Shown piece after piece: positions 39,001 through 41,730 of a DNA stretch of 64,000 nt (position 1 is its first letter; the number at the start of each line of letters is the position of its first letter). Source of the stretch: Sabellastarte sp. h YS-2021 (lineage: Eukaryota > Annelida > Polychaeta > Sabellida > Sabellidae); NCBI GenBank assembly GCA_964017235.1, contig OZ024935.1:86829052-86893051 (forward strand). The letters are read 5' to 3'. Made by a program: the position numbers and the translations under genes. The notes under the pieces were generated by a model, which was not told where the DNA came from, did no database searches, and saw only the letters and a list, made by a program, of their open reading frames with translations.

Positions 39001-41542
39001 AACCCCAGGTACAAACAAACATGACTGATACAAATATGACTTAACCTGACAAAGTACAATACAAAGTCTTGTTTCAGATTTGTGCTGCAGTCGAGGGTGG
39101 CATTATTCTAATGGACCCCAAACAAATAAGTCAATCACTCCATACAATGTTACACAGTCTAAGTTTAAAAAAACATTTGGCAATATAGGAACATATAGGG
39201 GTGTGTTATCGGAAAAAGTGTATATCCAGTGTAACTTACTCAGAGTACATCCAAATAGCTCCAGCCTGATGCAGGCGGCTTGGTGAAAGCTCTGTGGATA
39301 TACCCTGATTCCCCGAGCTTCTATTGGTGTCCACGTGACACTGTCAAATGTCCCCTGAGGATTAGTTATATCCCACAACAAGTCTCTGCCTTCAGGCAAA
39401 AGCTGGAATGACATTTTATAAAGACTGAAAAAATGAAAGGGAAAGAGATTATTCCTCAAATAAAAGATACAGGGGTGGACAGTCTTCCTGACAGGACAGT
39501 ACACAACTGACTGATAATCAGTTTAAGTGCCTATCTGTGGTACACTTCTGTTCATAAGACTATCTGCCATTTTAGTATAGTGCAGTCTGAATGAAAAGTA
39601 CATCATTCCAAACAAAAAACTCTTAAAAGTCTTCATCTTAAAAAAACCTTATCTTACTTTAAAAGTCTAACTGGTAACTTTTCATTTTGATACAGACGAG
39701 ATTTTGATAAGTGCCTGTCATTGGATATATGGATTCTTTTGTTCACATAAAAATCATTCATGGATTTGATTGAAATTGATTCCATGCCAATCTAACTTGT
39801 CAAGGAATTATGGGTAGATGTTCCATCTTTCTTGAAATCTGGATTCTTAAGATCACTGTTTTTATCTGTTTCAGGCATGCTTACAATACATCCAGAAAAT
39901 GTATAGGTTGTGTTTATAACCTGTCCTTAATTGACTCAAACAAGACAAAACACACACACACCTGTCTATTTCCAGCTACATCTTCATAGTAGGTCCAATC
40001 CACCATATCAGAACTGTATGCCAGAAAGAATGTCTTCATATACTTGCCAAGTGGATCCCCTTGAAATCCTAACCCTGTGACCAAATGCGAGGCCAACAGG
40101 TCTATCTGAAGCCAGTCTCCTGGAACTGTTTTTGGATGATACCATTTGTGTTCTCTGCCAAAATTGTTGACGCCGTGGAAAGCTGTGCTATTGTACCTTG
40201 CATTCCAAGGTGGGAAGAATTCTTTGGAAGAAAATATTTCTGTATCGGATGCTGTTAGTTGGTAATCTTCCACGTCATAGTTTTCTAGGCCAAGGGGGAA
40301 GTTGCAATCTGAATGAACAGAACAAGCATTGAAGGCCACATTTGCTGGAGGATGGGGGTTGGACGTTACATTTTGTTATGAATACGACTGTATCAGCACA
40401 TGAATTCAGTTCATCCCACATGTTTTCATGAAACAGTTTCGAACCCAGAAATTACATTAGTACTGCAAAAAAATAAAAGGTGACTGTTGAATTTGCAAAC
40501 CAAGTAATAATTATTGTCATAATAAATAAATGCAGAGAATACCTATCAATTTAATTGCTACACTTACCTACCTTTTATATGTAGTAACGCCTGCTATCAC
40601 CTATGCTGATATATCTAGCTTCAGATAGTAAAGATATAAACTTTCTTTCGTACCATGCTCTGTGTATCCTGTTTGATCGTGTCATTACAAATAACCGCAG
40701 CACCAAAGGTCGTATTCATGACTGGGAAGTATTGTAATGGCCAATTCTTAGCATGAGAATGTTCAATAATTTAAATACAGCAGTTTTTCATTTCTCGAAA
40801 ATTTATCCTTATAATGAGGAAACCTTTCAAGTAAACACGGTAGCCAAGACATTTGTCATCCAATAAATAAGGGATTAAGTAAGTGAAACTGGACATATAC
40901 ACAGACACAGAGGTTAGACAAAGCCAAAGACACCAAAGTTGAATGCATTTCTCATCTGAGTCAAGTTTTGCTTACTACAGTTTCCCTCATAATATATTTG
41001 CAAAACTAGATTTAGTTCTGATAAAACCACAGTAACAATCGACTGAGTCTAGTCCAAAGTAACTAAAGATCTATTTGGAATTCCCCTCCAAAGACCTGAT
41101 TCATATTTCTACTTACTGGGGGCTTCCACCTAGCTGTGTGAAGCACTCAGATGATAAACATCCTAATTAATAAGTCCTGGGTTCGATTCCCTGTCCAATC
41201 TGAAGTTATAAAGTTGGTATTTGCGAGTGTTAGAGGGTTTTCAGGAAATAATCTTGACCAACTAGTATGCCTTTCATTCCTCCACCCCTCAGCTGGCATT
41301 TATGATAGCACCAGTATAATGTATTGAAAGTAACTTTAAATTAATATTAATGAATATATCCACTTAAGTCTATTTAAAAGGATGTGACTGTGTGTACAAT
41401 TGAATCAACTGTGTACAGGCATATAAATCAGTAGTAAATAATATGCAACTAACCAGAATATCTAAAATATTTCAAACAACTTACCAGCAGATATAGATTG
41501 GATAACAAGACACCAACACAAGGTTTCCATTAATATAACCAT
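1..41542 (-). CDS. Giant modular discoidin / C-type lectin / PAN / ILEI / LamG gene (whole span, 3' incomplete)
   Basis: One gene assembled from 32 exons listed separately below. Domain order from the N terminus, with approximate residues: signal peptide 1-19; F5/8C 20-189; discoidin-like beta domain 190-310; C-type lectin 311-462; PAN/apple 463-550; F5/8C 551-717; F5/8C 718-882; beta domain 883-1024; C-type lectin 1025-1172; PAN 1173-1258; F5/8C 1259-1417; ILEI 1418-1580; LamG-like 1581-1805; F5/8C from 1806 to the window edge. Reading frame and intron phase agree at every junction except exon 6/7. F5/8C and C-type lectin families usually bind glycans or lipids and PAN domains bind proteins or glycans, so an extracellular recognition role is inferred; a precise function is not. 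I do not recognise a named orthologue. Whether it is secreted or membrane-anchored depends on exons left of base 1. Confidence 0.85.
45..849 (-). other. Intron 32
   Basis: 805 bp between exon 32 and the candidate exon 33. AT-rich; I see no repeat or RNA gene. Confidence 0.45.
850..999 (-). CDS. Exon 32: F5/8C domain C, third part
   Basis: Phase 0 entry after TTTGTTTCAG. VDLGILHRVSAIVTVGCFPI, then TDFLLEYAGLDKNWTLL. The donor is taken at 849 (GTCAGT) because it gives 150 bp, phase 0-0, the same as exons 14 and 24. A GTGAAT donor nine bases earlier is also possible. Confidence 0.75.
1000..1450 (-). other. Intron 31
   Basis: 451 bp, phase 0. Nothing else seen. Confidence 0.7.
1451..1565 (-). 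CDS. Exon 31: F5/8C domain C, second part
   Basis: Phase 2 entry after ATTTGTACAG. Encodes YYKDSLRLYTNAANSH, GCWHPVDHES and HEWVE before a GTATGT donor in phase 0. The R-L-Y ... G-C-W-x-P ... W-V-E-V-D-L order fits an F5/8C core. Only the spliced reading is open. Confidence 0.8.
2140..3646 (+). mobile_element. Tandem-repeat transposon family 1, copy 1 (Helitron-like/pearl-type?)
   Basis: The left end has TACCCCACAGCC at about 2,149 and the right end has GGCTGTGGGGTA at about 3,632, an inverted pair. Between them are six copies of a unit of about 140-146 bp (core: CAAGTATCAACTTCCTACAC). The right end also carries a 16-bp perfect palindrome, CAGCCCTTAAGGGCTG, after a C-rich run. Non-autonomous Helitron-like elements of bivalves (pearl, BIV160-like) share this layout. 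No coding capacity. Confidence 0.75.
2546..2632. repeat. AT-rich tandem repeat in transposon copy 1
   Basis: AAATAAATTAATTTATAAT repeated about three times, interrupting the left part of the element at 2,140. Confidence 0.85.
3903..4060 (+). mobile_element. Pogo/Tigger-like terminal relic
   Basis: TACAGTTGAACTTCTATTAT with repeated CTATTATCC / ATTATCTGACC motifs resembles the terminal region of pogo-type elements. No transposase found. Weak inference. Confidence 0.4.
4163..4274 (-). CDS. Exon 30: start of F5/8C domain C
   Basis: Phase 1 entry after ATGTTTCAG, encoding LGMMSGFIPDSQTKVSST. The L-G-M ... I-x-D-x-Q motif opens F5/8C domains, as in exon 12. GTTTGT donor in phase 2, matching the phase 2 entry of exon 31. 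Confidence 0.75.
4275..5015 (-). other. Intron 29
   Basis: Phase 1. Nothing recognisable inside. Confidence 0.65.
5016..5352 (-). CDS. Exon 29: laminin-G-like domain, second part
   Basis: Phase 0 entry after TTCTCTAG. Encodes NHKAWNFITVTYHLATKRMS (the W-x-x-I-x-V-T-Y strand), YLSVGYSSPFFR and YKGKMACLQMYNATL, the F/Y-K-G-x-I/M-A-C-L-Q-x-Y-N signature. A weak GTTGGT donor in phase 1 is chosen because it fits exon 30. Confidence 0.8.
5353..6355 (-). other. Intron 28
   Basis: Phase 0. AT-rich with no feature found. Confidence 0.7.
6356..6693 (-). CDS. Exon 28: laminin-G-like (concanavalin-type) domain, first part
   Basis: Phase 1 entry after AACTGTTTTAG. Begins LPKPLAHWPLN then QDVSGNNHHLQ, the H-W-P-L ... 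D-x-S-G-N opening of LamG-like/pentraxin-type beta sandwiches. Continues YALFDGSAFLRTQVD and RDFSFFVAINPEK, the front strands. GTAAGA donor in phase 0. Confidence 0.85.
7018..7145 (+). repeat. Three-copy tandem repeat, ~42 bp
   Basis: Three adjacent units start TCCTGTGATC or TCCTGTGATG near 7,021, 7,063 and 7,105 and contain AACACA and ATATCC. Confidence 0.7.
7790..7905 (-). mobile_element. Fragment of the TACCCC..CACACTACAGG MITE family
   Basis: Minus strand reads CTTCACACTACAGGTGGTAC then TCTCGGCGGCAGAA, matching the left end of the element at 12,272. It sits just next to the donor of exon 27. Confidence 0.6.
7925..8161 (-). CDS. Exon 27: ILEI/FAM3-type domain, second half
   Basis: Phase 1 entry after GTTACATTACACAG. 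Contains GMTLDTAQHF, TLFEELGIGLAASLMKQV and SSAFITTIGNPSL. The F-E-E-L-G ... S-x-A-F-I-x-x-x-G pattern is the second half of an ILEI domain. GTGAGT donor in phase 1. Confidence 0.8.
8162..9585 (-). other. Intron 26
   Basis: 1.4 kb, phase 1, splitting the ILEI domain. No repeat identified. Confidence 0.7.
9586..9837 (-). CDS. Exon 26: ILEI/FAM3-type domain, first half
   Basis: Phase 1 entry after TTTATTTTACAG. Contains GLYLVPVNQEFCFVDAVEMF then DLWGNSGAENPRMREFIGTL and DNGTVLL. This is the ILEI pattern: G-x-x-x-V-x-x-x ... F-D-x-W ... F-I-x-x-x-x-x-G-T-x-V-L. ILEI domains occur in FAM3 cytokine-like secreted proteins and in glycosylation enzymes such as POMGNT1. GTAAGG donor in phase 1, splitting the domain. 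Confidence 0.8.
9838..10635 (-). other. Intron 25
   Basis: Phase 1. Holds the dispersed repeat at 10,040; otherwise plain. Confidence 0.7.
10040..10275 (+). repeat. Dispersed ancient repeat, copy 1
   Basis: GATTTTGATGAAATTTTCAG, TTGACAATGGTACAAGA and GAGGTATTAGGTCTTGGTGG resemble a repeat widely scattered in invertebrate genomes (recalled, not searched). A second copy is at 44,500. Confidence 0.55.
10636..10795 (-). CDS. Exon 25: F5/8C domain B2, C-terminal part
   Basis: Phase 0 entry after GTGTATTGTCAG. Reads IFDGNYDRFDTHTAYLIP, VGRFIRIQSLEYHWSICF and FEMYGC, the standard discoidin terminus. GTATGT donor in phase 1. Paralogue of exon 11. Confidence 0.9.
10796..11467 (-). other. Intron 24
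   Basis: Phase 0. Nothing recognisable inside. Confidence 0.7.
11468..11617 (-). CDS. Exon 24: F5/8C domain B2, middle
   Basis: 50 codons, phase 0-0. IDFHAIAKVVKFVMLGGGDK, then CFVKKYRLLYTNDTRWWQVY and SGEHK. Near-collinear paralogue of exon 10. GTTAGA donor. Confidence 0.9.
12272..13135. mobile_element. MITE with ~28-bp terminal inverted repeats
   Basis: The left terminus TACCCCATTCACACTACAGG-TGGTATA is matched in reverse by the right terminus near 13,108-13,135 (TACCCCTTCCACACTAGAGG-TGGTATA). The element is 864 bp because a tRNA-derived SINE (about 12,418-12,725) has inserted within it. Related single ends occur at 7,860-7,905 and 35,190-35,300. Confidence 0.75.
12418..12725 (-). mobile_element. 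tRNA-derived SINE nested in a MITE
   Basis: The minus strand head reads GTGGCCTAGCGGGTAACACA (A box) and GGTTCAATCCC (B box) with tRNA-like spacing. The 3' body contains GGATGACCACTTAAAATGGC and CTTGAACCTCTATCTTCC, shared with the fragment at 19,195-19,395. Confidence 0.75.
13446..13612 (-). CDS. Exon 23: F5/8C domain B2, first part
   Basis: Phase 1 entry after TTTTGTAG. Begins EDCMSALVWP, includes SIWWPYNDNSRAMQ and ends FLQ at a weak GTTACT donor in phase 0. It matches exon 9, including the WWPQ/WWPY segment. Confidence 0.8.
13613..15333 (-). other. Intron 22
   Basis: 1.7 kb, phase 1. Half of it is the ~150-bp satellite array. Confidence 0.7.
13975..14815 (+). repeat. Satellite array of about 150-bp units
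   Basis: Landmark AAATGCAATAGTTTTCAAG recurs near 13,989, 14,142, 14,257, 14,410, 14,566 and 14,717, each followed by CAACAGTGATAACTTCAAAG and CTACAGGTCTACAATTTTAC-like text. Five to six diverged units in the intron between exons 23 and 22. Nothing coding. Confidence 0.85.
15334..15591 (-). CDS. Exon 22: PAN/apple domain B
   Basis: A single phase 1-1 exon like exon 8. The pattern is ISHCLSMCEMDSICNSVTYH then NKQCFLSTTTL. The C-L-S-M-C pair, the C-N-S-V-x-Y strand and the C-x-L-S strand fit PAN/apple. GTATTA donor. Confidence 0.85.
15661..16268 (+). mobile_element. Tandem-repeat transposon family 1, copy 2 (left-truncated)
   Basis: Matches copy 1 from GATACTTTCAGAGCA onward, with two to three internal units and the intact right end CAGCCCTTAAGGGCTG-TGGGGTA. 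The left inverted terminus is missing. Confidence 0.75.
16572..16660 (-). CDS. Exon 21: C-type lectin domain B, C-terminal segment
   Basis: Phase 2 entry after AATTTTTCAG. Encodes CSFFWTTEPRMDDAYCTDNK then PFFCKVNAL. The D-A-x-C ... F-x-C end is diagnostic for a CTLD. The usual W-N-D second calcium motif is replaced by M-D-D, so sugar binding is uncertain. This 89-bp exon is readable only after splicing. GTAAGT donor in phase 1. Confidence 0.85.
16661..17661 (-). other. Intron 20
   Basis: 1.0 kb, phase 2. One short palindrome (AATGCCTGAACTGTTCAGGC-ATT near 16,964-16,986); nothing else. Confidence 0.7.
17662..17814 (-). CDS. Exon 20: C-type lectin domain B, long-loop region with QPD motif
   Basis: Phase 2 entry after TACATTTCCAG. 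Encodes TGHTFYNGYYAPN, FEWEPVDNKSDSW and IYWRPGQPDES. The Q-P-D triplet is the calcium-site motif of galactose-type C-type lectins; here it sits in the expected W-x-P-G-Q-P-D setting. GTAGGA donor in phase 2. Confidence 0.85.
17815..19574 (-). other. Intron 19, GC-AG type
   Basis: 1.76 kb, phase 2. Donor GCAAGT at 19,574, acceptor TTTCCAG at 17,815. Contains a SINE tail at 19,195. Confidence 0.7.
19195..19395 (+). mobile_element. SINE 3' body fragment
   Basis: Shares the GATGACC, TTAGGGGATGTCAGTAACTA and CAGATTGGTCAAATAGC segments with the SINE at 12,418 (opposite orientation). The tRNA-like head is missing. Confidence 0.6.
19575..19672 (-). CDS. Exon 19: C-type lectin domain B, helix-2 segment with a GC donor
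   Basis: Phase 0 entry after CTGTTTCAAG. Encodes INRCESMSWNGTAQMGTTAS and LEEHMLVYNLNH, matching exon 6 (SICPRMHW ... LQNL). The only junction that keeps the next exon open is AG|GCAAGT at 19,575/19,574, phase 2. This is the classic strong consensus of GC-AG introns. The nearby GTATAT donor would shift the frame into a stop in exon 20. Confidence 0.75.
20119..20222 (-). CDS. Exon 18: C-type lectin domain B, N-terminal segment
   Basis: Phase 1 entry after GTTTTTTACAG, giving VCPPGYFLHGKECLH, the CTLD opening. It then reads WDSSTQYWYWDL up to a GTGAGA donor in phase 0. The tail aligns with the W-x-x-A helix before the third Cys. Confidence 0.75.
20223..21192 (-). other. Intron 17
   Basis: Phase 1. 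AT-rich; no repeat identified. Confidence 0.7.
21193..21334 (-). CDS. Exon 17: discoidin-like beta domain B, second part
   Basis: Phase 0 entry after TTTTGTACAG. Encodes SSPMAIFQGQKVSRVLKIQI and SGSSCVSFILKGCQAP; the C-V-S-F-I-L-K-G-C end resembles a discoidin terminus. GTAAGG donor in phase 1. Counterpart of exon 5. Confidence 0.75.
21398..21624 (+). mobile_element. tRNA-derived SINE, AAATA tail
   Basis: Head GGGGGCCATGGTGGTACAGT-GGTAACACACTTGCC (A box), decayed B box, then the family body (GTACAGGTTTCCTCTGCCCA, TTGTGATATGACCTGTACAG) and an AAATAAATAAATAAAAC tail. Same family as 59,526. Confidence 0.75.
21626..22672 (+). mobile_element. Tandem-repeat transposon family 2 with 3' hairpin
   Basis: Five imperfect copies of a 135-200 bp unit (landmark TAGCTATGATGGTGATCTAT, then GGACAAACCGTTTT and GAGTTAGAGTCCGGAAAC), with variable GGACAAACG-type runs between them. 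Left end near AAGGCGGGTTGCGC (about 21,640); the right end holds TAGGCGGGT and ACCCGCCTA as a 9-bp stem around 22,640-22,668. It differs from family 1 in sequence but shares the plan. Confidence 0.7.
23262..23545 (-). CDS. Exon 16: discoidin-like beta domain B, first part
   Basis: Phase 1 entry after TTGTACAG. A Cys-bearing linker (SACPAVPTAAHVTP, GCSCKSTDAS) is followed by a beta-rich stretch with MLEFQTMYLIQGIEMQYE and LEEIEIFYF. It is the counterpart of exon 4. GTAAGT donor in phase 0. Confidence 0.75.
23585..23765 (+). mobile_element. tRNA-derived SINE, second family
   Basis: Head GTGGCCTTGTGATTGGCAAA (A box), B box GGGTTTGACTCCC, body AATTCTGAGAGCCAGTCC and GACATAAAGTCCTAACTTTG. Same family as 32,285. 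Confidence 0.75.
24106..25097 (+). mobile_element. Tandem-repeat transposon family 1, copy 3
   Basis: Left end near 24,136 (TACCTCACAGCC), five internal units of about 140 bp, and a right end with a degraded hairpin (GGGCTTTGGGGTAAAAA). Lies in the intron between exons 16 and 15. Confidence 0.75.
25249..25393 (-). CDS. Exon 15: F5/8C domain B1, C-terminal part
   Basis: Phase 0 entry after TATTTCAG, beginning IFDAFFQENHN, then INARFLRLISMEWYGNSHLR and LEIYGQ. The usual closing Cys of the family is replaced (Y-G-Q instead of Y-G-C). GTAAGT donor in phase 1. Confidence 0.8.
25608..26050. mobile_element. MITE with TIRs in the exon 15/14 intron
   Basis: The left end CAGAGGTCGGTTTCACAAAG faces the right end, which in reverse reads CCAGGGGTCAGTTTCATAAA. 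About 440 bp with no coding capacity. ATACAT occurs just outside both ends and may be the target duplication. Confidence 0.6.
26252..26401 (-). CDS. Exon 14: F5/8C domain B1, third part
   Basis: 50 codons, phase 0-0. Begins IDLLTVHYINGLTIGAGDYY, continues KKYTLKYSDSS and ends INGDEQ at a GTACGT donor. Frame and position match the middle exon of the other F5/8C copies. Confidence 0.85.
26402..27204 (-). other. Intron 13
   Basis: Phase 0. Only a decayed SINE near the exon 13 side. Confidence 0.65.
27003..27190 (+). mobile_element. Decayed tRNA-derived SINE
   Basis: CATACTTGCCTGCC and GGTTTGAATCTGGCCC resemble the A and B box neighbourhoods; the body has GATGGTAGTTTTTCACTAAT. No clear ends. 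Confidence 0.45.
27205..27314 (-). CDS. Exon 13: F5/8C domain B1, second part
   Basis: Phase 1 entry after TTGTACAG. Encodes HQYPPWQARF (compare FFPPWNARY in exon 2) and ends TVGNWIQ at a GTAAGT donor in phase 0, splitting the W-I-Q-I-D-L strand. Confidence 0.85.
27315..27814 (-). other. Intron 12
   Basis: 500 bp, phase 1. TATTTATT run near 27,483; nothing else. Confidence 0.7.
27815..27904 (-). CDS. Exon 12: F5/8C domain B1, N-terminal part
   Basis: A 90-bp symmetrical phase 1-1 exon with a TTTGTTTATTAG acceptor and GTATGA donor. It encodes HALGMGSHYTHDINDNQISS, the short L-G-M ... I-x-D-x-Q-I-x-A/S-S motif that opens most F5/8C domains. It is too short for a simple ORF search and was found by reading splice sites. 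It matches residues in the first part of exon 2. Confidence 0.8.
27905..29038 (-). other. Intron 11
   Basis: 1.1 kb, phase 1. Separates the two cassettes. Nothing recognisable. Confidence 0.7.
29039..29204 (-). CDS. Exon 11: F5/8C domain A2, C-terminal part
   Basis: Phase 0 entry after TTTTTGTTAG, beginning VFDGPAGRYYLAKHL and closing with CMKLEFYGC, the discoidin terminus. It ends with a short linker and a GTAAGA donor in phase 1. Confidence 0.85.
29317..29544. mobile_element. MITE with ~52-bp terminal inverted repeats
   Basis: Left arm TACAGGGGGGTCACTTTCGC and on to CAGCAATCT; right arm, read in reverse, TACAGGGGGGTCATGTTAGC and on to CGGCAATCT. The flanking TA at both ends suggests a TA target duplication, as for mariner-type elements. 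It has split an older tRNA-derived SINE whose tail continues at 29,545. Confidence 0.8.
29545..29705 (+). mobile_element. SINE body fragment split by the 29,317 MITE
   Basis: CCAGTGCCGGATGGCTTTAG and CACATTGGTTTCCTCC match the body of the SINE at 44,762. Confidence 0.55.
29905..30057 (-). CDS. Exon 10: F5/8C domain A2, middle
   Basis: 51 codons, phase 0 at both ends. Begins VDFTQPVIIQKLIMGGGQSE, then RTFYLSYSNTTDYW and TGQHK. It pairs closely with exon 24 (KFVMLGGGDKK, YRLLYTNDTRWW, SGEHK), which is strong evidence of internal duplication. Confidence 0.9.
30058..30795 (-). other. Intron 9
   Basis: Phase 0. Two short echoes of the exon 10 acceptor text (AAAATCTACCTGTAAAA near 30,140) suggest a small local duplication. 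Confidence 0.6.
30796..30977 (-). CDS. Exon 9: F5/8C domain A2, first part
   Basis: Phase 1 entry after TTTTTCAG, beginning with EPDCLSPLLF, the first Cys of the domain. It ends HNAWFQ before a GTGAGA donor in phase 0, cutting the W-F-Q-V-D-F strand exactly as exon 23 does in the second cassette. Confidence 0.85.
32285..32445 (+). mobile_element. tRNA-derived SINE, second family
   Basis: Head CAGTGGCCTAGTGGTTAGCA, B box GGGTTCGAGTCCC, body ATTCTGAGGACCTGTCC, end ACGTAAAACCCCAACTTTGA. Better preserved than the 23,585 copy. Confidence 0.8.
32507..32762 (+). repeat. Diverged minisatellite, ~50 bp unit
   Basis: Five or six loose units with GATCATAACGTACTCATTCT-like text and TTCAT spacing. Confidence 0.6.
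32977..33240 (-). CDS. Exon 8: PAN/apple domain A
   Basis: A single exon, phase 1 at both ends (GTTGCAG acceptor, GTAAGT donor). The cysteine pattern is PECSW, LSECMAKCQQ, FECKSVEW, RTCHLSDI, NNC, which is the PAN/apple spacing: the C-x3-C pair in the helix, then C-x-S-x-E/x-W and C-x-L-S. It encodes about 88 residues, the usual domain length. Confidence 0.85.
33284..33355. repeat. Two 18-bp perfect palindromes in a short direct repeat
   Basis: AAATCTCAGCTGAGATTT occurs twice, about 50 bp apart, joined by an A-rich TAAAATAAAA spacer, just past the acceptor side of exon 8. Confidence 0.85.
33630..33903 (-). CDS. Exon 7: C-type lectin domain A, C-terminal half (5' boundary uncertain)
   Basis: The frame is open from the CAG acceptor at 33,904 and encodes YHMPVYNTRTGDNHLG, FYWMANLDGHLCASV and DDPCSYYKPMTC, the closing Cys pair of a CTLD. 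By homology with exon 20 (phase 2 entry) the exon should begin near base 33,861, just before YKHTYHMP, but no AG dinucleotide lies there. Using the CAG at 33,904 with the phase 2 donor of exon 6 creates an early stop. So the 5' edge may be a non-canonical acceptor, a lesion or an assembly error. No EPN or QPD sugar-binding motif is visible. GTCAAG donor in phase 1. Confidence 0.6.
34226..34406 (-). CDS. Exon 6: C-type lectin domain A, N-terminal half
   Basis: Phase 1 entry after ATATTGCAG, giving ACPPGFTEDRGQCYKH, the standard long-form CTLD opening (C-P-x-G-F/W ... C-Y). Further on come SICPRMHW and DELYLLQNLKEK, matching the helix-2 region. GTAAGT donor in phase 2. The exon corresponds to exons 18 plus 19 of the second cassette without the intervening intron. 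The next junction has a phase problem (see exon 7). Confidence 0.8.
34630..34810 (-). mobile_element. tRNA-derived SINE fragment
   Basis: Minus orientation of the family body (CTGTACAGTGTTGAAAGTGA read in reverse with the AAATAAATAAATTA tail). The head is lost. Confidence 0.7.
35186..35320 (+). mobile_element. Fragment of the TACCCC..CACACTACAGG MITE family
   Basis: ATACCCCGGTCACACTACAG followed by diverged text with the same spacing to GAGGTTTGGTGTAT as the element at 12,272. Only one end is recognisable. Confidence 0.55.
36650..36782 (-). CDS. Exon 5: discoidin-like beta domain A, second part
   Basis: Phase 0 entry after TTTTTAG; encodes about 44 residues including ATALKIHCDVSVLTC, then a short linker. 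It aligns in position with exon 17 (VSRVLKIQINIP, SGSSC). GTAAGT donor in phase 1. The acceptor is short of pyrimidines, so the exact start is less certain than the frame. Confidence 0.6.
36783..37966 (-). other. Intron 4
   Basis: 1.2 kb, phase 0. Contains the 33-bp duplication at 37,036. Confidence 0.65.
37036..37101 (+). repeat. 33-bp exact tandem duplication
   Basis: Two head-to-tail copies starting GTTATGAATGGTTCAAGGAG, inside the intron between exons 5 and 4. Confidence 0.9.
37967..38196 (-). CDS. Exon 4: discoidin-like beta domain A, first part
   Basis: Phase 1 entry after TTATTGTAG, then 76 open codons rich in alternating hydrophobic residues, for example SLVEIFLTYKHTVTTIDLV and AVTSVSVYYKKM. 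The pattern fits a jelly-roll beta fold related to F5/8C, but the classic W-I-Q-V-D-L signature is absent. Its partner in the second cassette is exon 16, with a phase 0 intron at the same place. Family assignment is an inference. GTAAAT donor in phase 0. Confidence 0.7.
38197..39239 (-). other. Intron 3
   Basis: 1.0 kb, phase 1. No feature found. Confidence 0.7.
39240..39402 (-). CDS. Exon 3: F5/8C domain A1, C-terminal third
   Basis: Continues exon 2 in phase 0. It carries the closing motif ARGIRVYPQSFHQAACIRLE followed by LFGC, the canonical end of an F5/8C domain (A-R-x-I-R-x-x-P, then L-R-x-E-L-x-G-C) with the second disulfide Cys. GTAAGT donor in phase 1. Confidence 0.85.
39403..39961 (-). 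other. Intron 2
   Basis: 559 bp, phase 0. No feature found. Confidence 0.7.
39962..40308 (-). CDS. Exon 2: F5/8C domain A1, first two thirds
   Basis: Starts after the acceptor TTCATTCAG and begins with Asp-Cys, the first Cys of the discoidin fold. It contains the PPWNARY segment and GDWLQIDL, the family's typical W-Q-I-D-L strand, then FFLAYSSDMVDWTYY, the spike-side Y-S-x-D-x-x-x-W motif. The GTGTGT donor is in phase 0. The equivalent domain in the second cassette is split over three exons, so two introns are missing here. Confidence 0.85.
40309..41484 (-). other. Intron 1
   Basis: 1.2 kb, phase 1. Contains a tRNA-derived SINE at 41,105. Confidence 0.7.
41105..41345 (+). mobile_element. 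tRNA-derived SINE in intron 1
   Basis: Head TAGCTGTGTGAAGCACTCAG, B box GGGTTCGATTCCC, then an unrelated body with GTGTTAGAGGGTTTTCAGG. It is a third head type in this window. Confidence 0.65.
41485..41542 (-). CDS. Exon 1: start codon and signal peptide
   Basis: The ATG lies at 41,542-41,540. The exon encodes 19 residues, MVILMETLCWCLVIQSISA, a short hydrophobic stretch ending in small residues, typical of a cleavable signal peptide. A consensus GTAAGT donor follows at 41,484, in phase 1, and joins to exon 2 to give Asp before a Cys. This start was chosen because no open upstream extension is seen and a TATA-like box lies about 180 bp upstream. Confidence 0.8.
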
Positions 41543-41720
41543 GGTTGTCTCAACAAGTATATTGCTTTCATTGACGCACAGCAAAATTCAAACCCAACAT
41601 TGTACACAGCTTTTAAAGTTTCGCAGCTAAAACTAAATTTCTCTGGCAATAAGTGTGTTCCATAATATAAATTATATCCCTGCGTAATGAAACTGAAAAC
41701 ATTTTATTCCCTTAGCCAAG

Positions 41721-41730
41721 ATATATATAG
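41721..41730 (-). promoter_or_regulatory. TATA-like core promoter of the modular gene
   Basis: On the minus strand the sequence reads CTATATATAT about 180 bp upstream of the start codon, which would allow a 5' leader of roughly 150 nt. The diverged duplicate at about 43,010 lacks it. No transcription evidence; a position-based inference. Confidence 0.35.
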
